This document shows positions 1 through 5,442 of a stretch of DNA of 5,699 bases, piece after piece. A program made the position numbers and the translations under genes. Position 1 is the first letter of the stretch. Each line of letters starts with the position of its first letter. The DNA comes from an uncultured Eubacteriales bacterium (GTDB lineage Bacteria > Bacillota > Clostridia > Oscillospirales > Oscillospiraceae): positions 1 through 5,699 of the forward strand of contig CAJKSU010000184.1 of NCBI GenBank assembly GCA_905202605.1. Reading direction: 5' to 3'. The notes below the pieces were generated by a model that was not told the DNA's origin, did no database searches, and saw only the letters and a list, made by a program, of their open reading frames with translations.

Positions 1-15
1 CGCATCTCCTCCTTT

Positions 16-135
16 CCCCACCGAACCCACTTCGTTGGGCTTCGGCGGGGACCCCGATGGGGGAGGCTTTTTGCGGGTGCGTATTTTAGTCTCCCTTAAC
101 AGGGGGGATGTCAGCTTTGCTGACAGGGGGGCTCT
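16..135. repeat. Dispersed hairpin-repeat mosaic, left copy
   Basis: This gene-free stretch is built of consecutive inverted repeats. At 16-50 CCCC, CCGAA and CCCA pair in order with TGGG, TTCGG and GGGG. At 91-107 CTCCC faces GGGGGG. At 109-125 TGTCAGC pairs with GCTGACA around a TTT loop. The same modules occur in the same order on the opposite strand at 5443-5600. For example, GGGCTTCGGCGGGG (37-50) is the exact reverse complement of 5586-5599, and the AGTCTCCC and GATGTC modules also correspond. This marks it as a dispersed intergenic repeat and not a unique regulatory region. An open frame runs through it, but it reads only repeat sequence. Confidence 0.75.
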
Positions 136-158
136 TACACCGATGCCCTATGATCCAC

Positions 159-193
159 AAAGAGGATGCCGCAGTACGCAGCATCCTCTTTTT
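159..193. terminator. Terminator-like hairpin at 3' end of aminopeptidase gene
   Basis: An 11-base-pair perfect stem (AAAGAGGATGC at 159-169 with GCATCCTCTTT at 181-191) encloses an 11-base loop. It begins 13 bases past the stop of the minus-strand aminopeptidase gene. On the minus strand the stem is followed by only TTT, while on the plus strand it ends in TTTTT (189-193). It could therefore be bidirectional, or serve mainly a plus-strand gene lying to the left of the window. Confidence 0.6.
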
Positions 194-206
194 CTGCGAT
201 TCTCCG

Positions 207-1448
207 TCAGAACGCGAAGTTTCCGTTCACAAACACCGGAACTTCCTTCCCGTCGTGGGTCACACCGGTGATGGACAGATCCTCCGTTCCCACCATAAAA
301 TCCACATGGGTGATGGACTGATTCAGCCCTGCCGCCAGCTGACCCTGCTCGTCCAGCTCCTCGCCGCCCCGCACGCAGTTGGGATAGGCGGAGCCAAAGG
401 CCAGATGGCAGGAGGCGTTCTCGTCAAACAGGGTGTTGTAGAACAGGATCCCTGTATTGCGGATGGGGGAATCATAGGGGACCAGCGCCACCTCTCCCAG
501 ATAGGACGCGCCCTCGTCCACCTGCGTCGCTGCTTTCAGCTGATCTTCCCCTGCTTCGGCATGGATGTCCACGATCTTCCCGTCCTTGAAGTCCAGATAG
601 AAGTTCCGGATCAGGTTGCCGCTGAGAGACAGGGGCAGCGCCGCATAGACCCGCCCGTTCACCCCGTCCCGCTGGGGCGCAGTAAACACCTCCTCGGTGG
701 GCATGTTGGCAACAAACTCCACTCCGGCGGCGCTCCTCTCACTGCCGCCCTGCCATACATGCTGCTCCGGCAGGGTCACGGTCAGGTCGGTGCCAAGGGA
801 ATTGCGATAGCGGAGGGTCTTAAAGTTATAGTCGTTGAGGGTCTGGCACCGGCGGGCGCAGGTGTCCGTGTGCTTCCGCCATTGTTCCACTGCCGTGCCG
901 TCGCCGCTGACCCGGCAGGTGGCGAAGATCGCCTCCCACAGGGCATCCACCGCCTCTGATTCCGACTTGTCCGGGAACACCTTTTTTGCCCACTCCGCCG
1001 TGGGATATGCGCCGATGGCCCACTGGAACTTTCCGGTGGTCATGGCGTCATAGTACCGGCGGACGGCGGTGCCGTAGGTGCGCCGCCATGTCTGGATGCG
1101 CCCAGCGTCCACTCCCTGCAGCAGCTCCGGGTCGCTGCTGTCAATGGTGAGAATGGGGGTGTTGTGGTCGGTGAAATAGTCGAATTTCGCCTGCAAATAG
1201 CTGGGAAACTCCGAAAATACCTGCTCCTCCGCCCGGAGATACCGCTGACGGGTCACATAGTCGTCGCTCCAGTCCACGATCACGTCTCTGGCGCCCGCCT
1301 CCAGCGCCGCATCCACGCACAGCCGCACCAGCGGCGCACAGTCCACGGTGCCGACGATCCTTGGCGTCTGTCCGGGCTGGACGTTCATGCCTACCTCCAC
1401 CAGAAGATGGGCGTATTCTCTGAGCTTGGCGTCAAAATTCTCTATCAT
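207..1448 (-). CDS. M29 family metallo-aminopeptidase (AmpS/PepS-like)
   Basis: This 413-residue cytoplasmic protein should remove N-terminal residues from peptides using a co-catalytic two-metal centre. Its length is normal for peptidase family M29 (thermophilic aminopeptidase type). The C-terminal half carries the family's expected metal ligands in order: Glu252/Glu253 in NMPTEEVFTAP, Glu319 in LGEVALVP, His348 in DENASCHLAFG, and His381 and Asp383 in THVDFMVG. The N-terminal part (LLVEVGMNVQPGQ and the following alpha/beta region) fits the family too. No signal peptide or membrane segment is seen. The start at 1448 is chosen because GAGG lies 8 bases upstream and the family-like sequence begins there; an upstream in-frame ATG at 1643 would add 65 residues read from the repeat element and the promoter. 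It has its own promoter (1489-1517). Ligand assignment is by motif, not alignment. Confidence 0.93.
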   Translation of the reverse strand: MIENFDAKLREYAHLLVEVGMNVQPGQTPRIVGTVDCAPLVRLCVDAALEAGARDVIVDWSDDYVTRQRYLRAEEQVFSEFPSYLQAKFDYFTDHNTPILTIDSSDPELLQGVDAGRIQTWRRTYGTAVRRYYDAMTTGKFQWAIGAYPTAEWAKKVFPDKSESEAVDALWEAIFATCRVSGDGTAVEQWRKHTDTCARRCQTLNDYNFKTLRYRNSLGTDLTVTLPEQHVWQGGSERSAAGVEFVANMPTEEVFTAPQRDGVNGRVYAALPLSLSGNLIRNFYLDFKDGKIVDIHAEAGEDQLKAATQVDEGASYLGEVALVPYDSPIRNTGILFYNTLFDENASCHLAFGSAYPNCVRGGEELDEQGQLAAGLNQSITHVDFMVGTEDLSITGVTHDGKEVPVFVNGNFAF

Positions 1449-1488
1449 GCTTTTAACCTCGTTTCCATTGCTGTATTCTTTCCCAGCC

Positions 1489-1517
1489 AGTATAGCATAT
1501 TCAGCTGACCACTGCAA
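1489..1517 (-). promoter_or_regulatory. Sigma-A promoter of the aminopeptidase gene
   Basis: Read on the minus strand, a -10 box TATACT (1494-1489) is preceded by TGC, giving an extended -10. A weak -35 TTGCAG (1517-1512) lies 17 bases away. The predicted transcript starts near 1482, giving a leader of about 34 bases. An 8-base palindrome TCAGCTGA (1501-1508) sits in the spacer and could be chance. The -35 is only 7 bases from the first copy of the palindromic repeat. Confidence 0.6.
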
Positions 1518-1523
1518 GACGAA

Positions 1524-1782
1524 ACAGGCTGCCGCACATGGCGGCAGCCTGCGAGACTGTCGAAAAACCAATTGGTTTTTCGACAAAGTCTCTTGTCGGT
1601 CGCTGCGCGCGCCCGTTGTCTGCCGAGAGCAGACAACGAACACACTTGCGCCCTATTTTGTATTTTGTGTCGCGTACATGCCGCTCCACAAAATGAATTT
1701 CATTCTATTTGCCGCTTATGCGGCAAACTCTGTGAGACTTTTTTGACACGCTGACAGGCTGCCGCACATGGCGGCAGCCTGC
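1524..1782. repeat. Hairpin-rich intergenic element bounded by 29-base direct repeats
   Basis: No credible gene lies here. Two identical 29-base copies (1524-1552 and 1754-1782), 230 bases apart, each fold as an 11-base-pair stem CAGGCTGCCGC/GCGGCAGCCTG around the loop ACATG. Between them are a perfect 26-base palindrome (1559-1584) inside a further GAGACT/AGTCTC stem (1553-1592), a 10-base-pair stem with CGTTGTCTGC (1614-1638), and an 8-base-pair stem TTTGCCGC/GCGGCAAA (1708-1727). AAAGTCTC at 1585-1592 is also complementary to GAGACTTT at 1734-1741. This density of structure suggests a non-autonomous dispersed repeat or a structured RNA; I cannot tell which from one copy. Confidence 0.6.
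1755..1782 (-). terminator. Possible terminator hairpin of the beta-helix gene
   Basis: The second copy of the palindromic repeat begins 14 bases past the stop codon of the minus-strand beta-helix gene and forms an 11-base-pair GC-rich stem. No T-run follows it on either strand, so it is not a canonical intrinsic terminator. Its placement still fits transcript ending or 3'-end protection. Confidence 0.35.
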
Positions 1783-1796
1783 ATATAGTGTCTGAT

Positions 1797-3251
1797 TTAG
1801 CCTTCCTTTACCACCAGCATGCCGCCGGAGGCCAGCGTGAAGCTGCCCGCCTTGGCGCCGATGGCCTGAATGGTCACGCCCGCAGGCGCATCGATCTGAT
1901 CGGTGTCCACCTCGCCCACGATGGTCACAGAGGACTGGTTGGTTGCCGTCCATGTGCTCTCCCCGTCAAAGTGGAGGATTGCGCCCTGAATGGCGCCCAC
2001 CAGAGAAGCGCCCTCAAAGTAGACATTCATCTCCCGGTCGGGATCCTCATGGAGAATGGCGCCCTCCAGCTCGGAATCCTTGAGGTGGACATGGATGCCG
2101 TATACCCGCTTGCCGCCGGTCTTGGTGGCGTTGGGGTCGGTGTTGACGATGGAGTGAACCAGCACGCCGTTGTCGGCGGTGATGTCGCTGCTCTCGATGT
2201 TCACAATGGCGTTCTGGCTGCGGATGGAAACAGCGTCCTTCACGGAGTTCACGGCGCTGTTCCGCACGGTCAGCGTACCCACCTCGGAGGGCATGCCCAT
2301 GACGCAGTGGATATGGGCGAAATAGCTGCCGCAGACGGCGGTGCAGTCGTCAAAGGTCATGTCGCACTCGCCCGCCATAATGCCTGTCTGATCGGCAACA
2401 TCAAAGTCACAGGAGTTGAAGAAATCATGGCAGCAGCCGTCGGCATAGGCGCCGTAGCCGGAGAGAATGGTCTGCACCTTGCAGTTGTTGGCCTCCAGCT
2501 TCACATAGCCCTCGGAGCCGTCGGTGGACAGCGCCGCCCAGCCGTCGCCGATGATGGTGGAATCATAGAGATACGTCTCGGAATTGGACTGGGTGCAGTG
2601 GGTACGGCAGTTGCCCAGAATCTCCAGCGCTGCCGGGGGATGCCCCGCATCCTCCAGATTTGCCGCAGCAGCACCAAAGGGTGCGCCGTGACCGTGGAGA
2701 TAGCTGTTGTAGATATACATCTTGGAATACTGCTCGGTGGCAGTGCAGCAGCGAGCCTTGCCCACGGTGAGCACCTTGCAGTTCCGGATGGTCATCTCGG
2801 AGTGATCCCCGGCGAACAGGCCGGAGCCTTTTCCGCCCAGACCGTTGGAGTTGGAGTGCAGGAAGATGGTGGAGTCCTCTACGGTGTACTTCTCCCCCTC
2901 GCCGGAAACGGTGATGCCGCCTGCGTCGGGATCGTCGGACTCGATATAAACCGCCTTGGCCTCGCTCTCGCCGATGCTGCCCGCAATGGTGGGAGCCTTC
3001 TCAAGCTCGCCCATCTGGAGCTTGCCGTTTTCCTTCAGCGCAACAGGGGTCTTGGGGGTGCTGGGGCCGCCGGGAGGGCCTCCTTCACCGGGACCGCCCG
3101 GACCGCCGGGACCGCCGGGGCCGCCGGGACCGCCGGGGCCGCCGGGACCGCCGGGGCCGCCGCCCATCATCGCCATCATTTCCTCCAGCGTGGGCATTTT
3201 AAACTCCTCCCGTACCGGAGGCTCATATGTAATTCCCTGAATCTTGGACAT
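1797..3251 (-). CDS. Right-handed beta-helix protein with Gly-Gly-Pro tract, function unknown
   Basis: This 484-residue protein has three visible parts. The N-terminal 30 residues are polar and Met-rich, including MPTLEEMMAMM. A low-complexity tract of eight Gly-Gly-Pro triplets (31-54) is followed by a Gly/Pro-rich stretch to about 63. From about 72 to the end comes a series of short beta-strand/turn units typical of pectin-lyase-like right-handed beta helices. The rung signature is Asn/Asp-Ser/Cys followed by a hydrophobic strand, as in RNCKV, YNSYL, YDSTI, NNCKV, DDCTA, RNSAV and KDSEL. All 13 cysteines fall between 158 and 316. There is no signal peptide, membrane segment or LPXTG anchor, which is odd for this fold. 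The start at 3251 is supported by AGAAGG 9 bases upstream. I see no catalytic signature, so an enzymatic role is not claimed; a structural or carbohydrate-binding role is possible. Confidence 0.85.
   Translation of the reverse strand: MSKIQGITYEPPVREEFKMPTLEEMMAMMGGGPGGPGGPGGPGGPGGPGGPGGPGEGGPPGGPSTPKTPVALKENGKLQMGELEKAPTIAGSIGESEAKAVYIESDDPDAGGITVSGEGEKYTVEDSTIFLHSNSNGLGGKGSGLFAGDHSEMTIRNCKVLTVGKARCCTATEQYSKMYIYNSYLHGHGAPFGAAAANLEDAGHPPAALEILGNCRTHCTQSNSETYLYDSTIIGDGWAALSTDGSEGYVKLEANNCKVQTILSGYGAYADGCCHDFFNSCDFDVADQTGIMAGECDMTFDDCTAVCGSYFAHIHCVMGMPSEVGTLTVRNSAVNSVKDAVSIRSQNAIVNIESSDITADNGVLVHSIVNTDPNATKTGGKRVYGIHVHLKDSELEGAILHEDPDREMNVYFEGASLVGAIQGAILHFDGESTWTATNQSSVTIVGEVDTDQIDAPAGVTIQAIGAKAGSFTLASGGMLVVKEG
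3090..3161 (-). repeat. Tandem repeat encoding eight Gly-Gly-Pro triplets
   Basis: Eight 9-base units encode Gly-Gly-Pro. The first six form three identical 18-base units (GGCGGCCCCGGCGGTCCC on the minus strand, 3161-3108), in which GGC-GGC-CCC alternates with GGC-GGT-CCC. Such near-perfect arrays change copy number by slippage or recombination, always in steps that keep the frame. Confidence 0.9.
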
Positions 3252-3281
3252 GAAAATCGACCTTCTTTCGTCAGTGATGCG

Positions 3282-3299
3282 CCCCGTAAGCTTCCGGGG
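3282..3299. promoter_or_regulatory. Near-perfect palindrome at the predicted transcription start of the beta-helix gene
   Basis: CCCCGTAAGCTTCCGGGG is an 18-base inverted repeat with one mismatched pair. It begins directly downstream of the predicted transcript start (about 3301) on the minus strand. It could be a repressor operator or a 5' leader hairpin. No regulator gene for it is seen in the window. Confidence 0.4.
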
Positions 3300-3307
3300 A
3301 CGAACTT

Positions 3308-3336
3308 ATTATACAATAGTCCGAGGCCGTGTACAA
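3308..3336 (-). promoter_or_regulatory. Sigma-A promoter of the beta-helix gene
   Basis: On the minus strand there is a consensus -10 TATAAT (3313-3308). A 17-base spacer separates it from TTGTAC (3336-3331), which keeps the TTG of the -35 box. Transcription would begin near 3301 and leave a leader of about 50 bases. Confidence 0.7.
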
Positions 3337-3404
3337 GATGATTTTATGAATTCGTACTGTTTCCCGCTGGTCAGTTTCTGCCGTCAAGCAACCACTTTTA
3401 CCGT

Positions 3405-3444
3405 AAAAAGCGCCCGGCCGGAGGACATGCCCCTGACCGGACGC
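3405..3444 (-). terminator. Rho-independent terminator after the soluble zinc-ribbon gene
   Basis: On the minus strand GCGTCCGGTC (3444-3435) pairs with GGCCGGGCGC (3419-3410) through ten pairs that include two G-T wobbles, and TTTTT follows at once (3409-3405). It lies 10 bases past the stop codon at 3455 and separates this gene from the beta-helix promoter. Confidence 0.85.
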
Positions 3445-3454
3445 AATTCGCCGT

Positions 3455-3757
3455 TTATTTCTTCTGCTCGCTGCGGAAGACAAAGGTCACGCCGCAGTGA
3501 CTGCATGTGTCATGGCTGGCGGACTGCATAATGTGACACCGGGGGCAGGTGAGCATGTCCTCCGGGCGCTGGTCGAATTCCTCGAATTCCAGCGTTTCCG
3601 TGATCTCCGGCTCCGACGGCTCCGCCCCGGCGGCATCGGGAAGCTCCATGCCGCCCAGATGCTTTAATATCTCCTGCTGCTGCCGGCAGGAACGCTCCAG
3701 CAGCGCGGTGATCTCGTCCAGCCGGGACAGAATGCGTTCCATGTCCATGTTCTCCAT
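3455..3757 (-). CDS. Small soluble zinc-ribbon protein
   Basis: This 100-residue protein starts with an amphipathic, probably coiled-coil helix (about residues 5-35, MERILSRLDEITALLERS and onward). An acidic, Pro/Glu-rich linker follows (about 38-68). The C-terminal zinc ribbon has Cys71-x2-Cys74, ten residues, then Cys85-x2-Cys88. There is no membrane segment or signal peptide. The ATG at 3757 is chosen because GGGAGG lies a few bases upstream and a strong promoter (3788-3816) precedes it; an in-frame ATG at 3850 would start upstream of that promoter. The helix and zinc ribbon resemble the C-terminal part of the neighbouring membrane protein (3840-4307), with identical cysteine spacing. The function is unknown; protein-protein contact or multimerisation is the likely use of both ends. 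Confidence 0.85.
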   Translation of the reverse strand: MENMDMERILSRLDEITALLERSCRQQQEILKHLGGMELPDAAGAEPSEPEITETLEFEEFDQRPEDMLTCPRCHIMQSASHDTCSHCGVTFVFRSEQKK

Positions 3758-3787
3758 ACGGGTTCCTCCCTTGCTTCGTTCCTCTGG

Positions 3788-3816
3788 ATGATAGCAGGAT
3801 TCTGAAACGATGTCAA
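3788..3816 (-). promoter_or_regulatory. Sigma-A promoter of the soluble zinc-ribbon gene
   Basis: On the minus strand a consensus -35 TTGACA (3816-3811) is followed by 17 bases and TATCAT (3793-3788). TGC precedes the -10, making it extended. The -35 lies 23 bases past the stop codon of the upstream gene. No terminator is seen between them, so some read-through from the membrane-protein gene is also likely. Confidence 0.85.
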
Positions 3817-3839
3817 GGTGGGAGGGATATGCACCCGTT

Positions 3840-4307
3840 TCACCGTTCACTCAATGTACCGCCGCAGTGCCAGCATTTTGCCGCCGTGCTGCTCTGCTTT
3901 GCGCCGCAGTGGGGGCAAAACTGGATTGTGGGTGCAGCTGGAATCTTGCGGGATGATATCGGCTCGTTCTTCATCTCTTCATGCGTCGGGGCGGCATGCT
4001 CGATGGAATCCGGTGTATCCTCTGTTCCGTTTAACCGGCAGAGGATTTTATATTCCATGTCGCAGGAGGTCTGGAGCAGATCCAAAACCTCCGCTGCAAC
4101 AAACAAGCCATAACTAATCACAAAACTCACAATGCACCCGCCAATGGCGATGGGCCAGCTAAATTCCCTTTCGTTGGAAAAATAGCTTTTCGCCTCTCCA
4201 AGAGCTGCGCCCAGATACAGAGAGTAGAGGATACCGGCACAGGTGATGATGACTGCCATAGCCTTCAGTCCGTTGGCAACGCCATTGCTGCTTTTTTGAT
4301 ATTTCAT
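3840..4307 (-). CDS. Two-helix membrane protein with C-terminal zinc ribbon
   Basis: This 155-residue protein has two predicted membrane helices: about 12-36 (LKAMAVIITCAGILYSLYLG) and about 51-78 (WPIAIGGCIVSFVISYGLFV onward). A cytoplasmic-looking helix follows (LLQTSCDMEYKILCRL, 77-92), then a polar linker, and a zinc ribbon Cys131-x2-Cys134, ten residues, Cys145-x2-Cys148. Small proteins of this layout are common in gut Firmicutes, but I know of no established function. The start at 4307 has a perfect AGGAGG 7 bases upstream and a near-consensus promoter. The open frame continues upstream to 5441, but that part is antisense to the kinase gene. It looks more AT-rich than its neighbours. 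It heads the minus-strand genes, 82 bases before the soluble zinc-ribbon gene. Confidence 0.88.
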   Translation of the reverse strand: MKYQKSSNGVANGLKAMAVIITCAGILYSLYLGAALGEAKSYFSNEREFSWPIAIGGCIVSFVISYGLFVAAEVLDLLQTSCDMEYKILCRLNGTEDTPDSIEHAAPTHEEMKNEPISSRKIPAAPTIQFCPHCGAKQSSTAAKCWHCGGTLSER

Positions 4308-4334
4308 TTCAATTCCTCCTTTTTTAACACCATC

Positions 4335-4363
4335 ATAATACCAATACTGTCTGAATTTGTCAA
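4335..4363 (-). promoter_or_regulatory. Sigma-A promoter of the membrane zinc-ribbon gene
   Basis: On the minus strand a consensus -35 TTGACA (4363-4358), a 17-base spacer and TATTAT (4340-4335) are present. TGG before the -10 gives an extended -10. It is divergent from the kinase promoter, and the two -35 boxes are 16 bases apart. Confidence 0.85.
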
Positions 4364-4379
4364 GTATGGGTGCCGCATC

Positions 4380-4408
4380 TTGACGAACACCCCCGGCTAT
4401 TATACAAT
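4380..4408 (+). promoter_or_regulatory. Sigma-A promoter of the ROK kinase gene
   Basis: TTGACG (4380-4385) and TACAAT (4403-4408) are separated by 17 bases. Transcription would begin near 4415, about 28 bases before the chosen start codon. The in-frame ATG at 4407 overlaps this -10 box, which argues against it as the translation start. Confidence 0.75.
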
Positions 4409-4433
4409 GAATCCAAGCATACAAGAATACAGC

Positions 4434-4440
4434 AAAGGGG
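4434..4440 (+). promoter_or_regulatory. Ribosome binding site with ambiguous start choice for the kinase
   Basis: AAAGGGG lies only 2 bases before the ATG at 4443 but 8 bases before an in-frame GTG at 4449. The GTG start would give Met-Tyr-Tyr-Leu-Gly, close to how many Firmicutes ROK kinases begin. The true start may therefore be 4449, making the protein two residues shorter. Confidence 0.5.
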
Positions 4441-4442
4441 AA

Positions 4443-5402
4443 ATGACTGTGTATTATCTGGGCGTAGATCTGGGCGGCACCAACATTGCCTGCGGCGTGG
4501 TGGATCGTCAGGGCAGGATTCTGGGTCGGGCGTCGGTAAAAACCGGCCTGCCCGCCACCGGGGAGGAGATCGCCGCACGCATTGCCGCCTGCTGCCGGAA
4601 GGCGGTGGAGGTGTCCGGCTATTCCATGGACGAGATGGAGACGGTGGGCATCGGCGCCCCCGGCATTGCCAACAGCCAGACCGGACAGGTGGAATACAGC
4701 TGCAATCTGGGCTTCCGCAACACCCCGCTGGGCGCCATGGTGGGGGAGCTTCTGGGCAAGCCCGTGGTGCTGGAAAACGACGCCAACGCCGCGGCGCTGG
4801 GAGAATATGTGGCAGGCTCCGGCAAGGGCAGTCATTCTCTGGTGGCCATTACGCTGGGAACCGGCGTGGGCGGCGGCATTGTGGTGGGCGGAAGAATGCT
4901 CACGGGCTTTAACTTCGCCGGGGGCGAGATCGGGCATTTTGTCATGGTGGAAAACGGCGAACCCTGCTCCTGCGGGCGAAGGGGCTGCTTTGAGGCCTAC
5001 TGCTCCGCCACGGCGCTGATCCGCCAGACCCGGCGCGCTATGGAGCAGCAACCGGAGAGCCTGATGTGGGTTCTCGCCCCGGCGCTGTCCAGCGTAACCG
5101 GCAAAACCGCCTTTGACGCAGCGGATCAGGGCGACCCGGCGGCGATTCAGGTGGTGGACGACTACCGGCGGTATCTGGCCTGCGGCCTGACGTCCATTGT
5201 GAATATCCTCCAGCCGGAGGTGCTGTGCGTGGGCGGCGGTGTGTGCAATCAGGGCGAGAACCTGCTGGGACCGGTGCGGGAGATCTTTGACCGGGAGGAC
5301 TATGCGCGGGACTGCGTCCGCCGCACCCGGATCGTCCGTGCGGAGCTGGGCAATGATGCGGGGATCATCGGCGCAGCCATGCTGCCGCTGTATCGGGCGT
5401 AA
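4443..5402 (+). CDS. ROK family sugar kinase, probable glucokinase
   Basis: This 319-residue cytoplasmic enzyme should transfer phosphate from ATP to a hexose, most likely glucose to glucose 6-phosphate. The ATP-binding phosphate motif DLGGTN is at 9-14. ENDANAA (111-117) holds the catalytic Asp113, and GTGVGGG is at 139-145. The sugar and zinc site includes Glu162 and His165 (GEIGH), the zinc cysteines 175, 177 and 182 in CSCGRRGC, and Glu184. A late LCVGGGV (261-267) matches the second nucleotide-binding region. The zinc motif excludes degenerate ROK members, and no N-terminal helix-turn-helix is present, so it is a kinase and not a ROK repressor. Length is normal. Fine specificity (glucose, as in GlcK, versus fructose or N-acetylmannosamine) cannot be settled by motif. 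It has its own promoter and no sugar transport neighbours. The start could be GTG 4449. Confidence 0.93.
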   Translation: MTVYYLGVDLGGTNIACGVVDRQGRILGRASVKTGLPATGEEIAARIAACCRKAVEVSGYSMDEMETVGIGAPGIANSQTGQVEYSCNLGFRNTPLGAMVGELLGKPVVLENDANAAALGEYVAGSGKGSHSLVAITLGTGVGGGIVVGGRMLTGFNFAGGEIGHFVMVENGEPCSCGRRGCFEAYCSATALIRQTRRAMEQQPESLMWVLAPALSSVTGKTAFDAADQGDPAAIQVVDDYRRYLACGLTSIVNILQPEVLCVGGGVCNQGENLLGPVREIFDREDYARDCVRRTRIVRAELGNDAGIIGAAMLPLYRA

Positions 5403-5442
5403 AAAGAATATTTTCTCCTCTGCCGCGTAACTCTGACGCATT

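Noticed and set aside
35..271. 78-codon plus-strand frame, and the similar minus-strand frame at 5365-5631
   Set aside because: Both read related peptides (for example NRGDV) because they cross copies of the same dispersed repeat. They are repeat translations, not genes.
108..959. 283-codon open frame on the plus strand, opposite the aminopeptidase
   Set aside because: It starts in the repeat mosaic and runs antisense across conserved M29 metal-ligand motifs. No ribosome site or family resemblance is seen.
1449..1643. 65-codon N-terminal extension of the aminopeptidase
   Set aside because: It would be translated from the structured repeat element and from upstream of the promoter. The protein already has normal family length from 1448.
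1524..1782. Possible two-repeat CRISPR fragment
   Set aside because: The two 29-base palindromic copies are separated by 201 bases of hairpin-rich sequence, far longer than a spacer, and no cas gene is present.
3031..3165. Collagen-like protein classification from the Gly-Gly-Pro tract
   Set aside because: Only eight triplets are present, too short for a stable collagen-like triple helix on its own. The rest of the protein is a beta helix, so it is treated as a spacer.
1788..3341. 517-codon open frame on the plus strand, opposite the beta-helix gene
   Set aside because: It is antisense to a gene with a good ribosome site, promoter and coherent beta-helix rungs. Its translation is rich in Gly, Ala, Val and His without domain features, as expected from a shadow of GC-rich coding DNA.
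4443..5402. ROK family transcriptional repressor
   Set aside because: There is no N-terminal helix-turn-helix domain. The ATP motif, catalytic Asp113 and the complete zinc-cysteine motif are all intact, which fits a kinase.
4308..5441. N-terminal extension of the membrane zinc-ribbon frame across the kinase gene
   Set aside because: The extension is antisense to conserved ROK motifs and upstream of a consensus promoter and a perfect AGGAGG that set the start at 4307.
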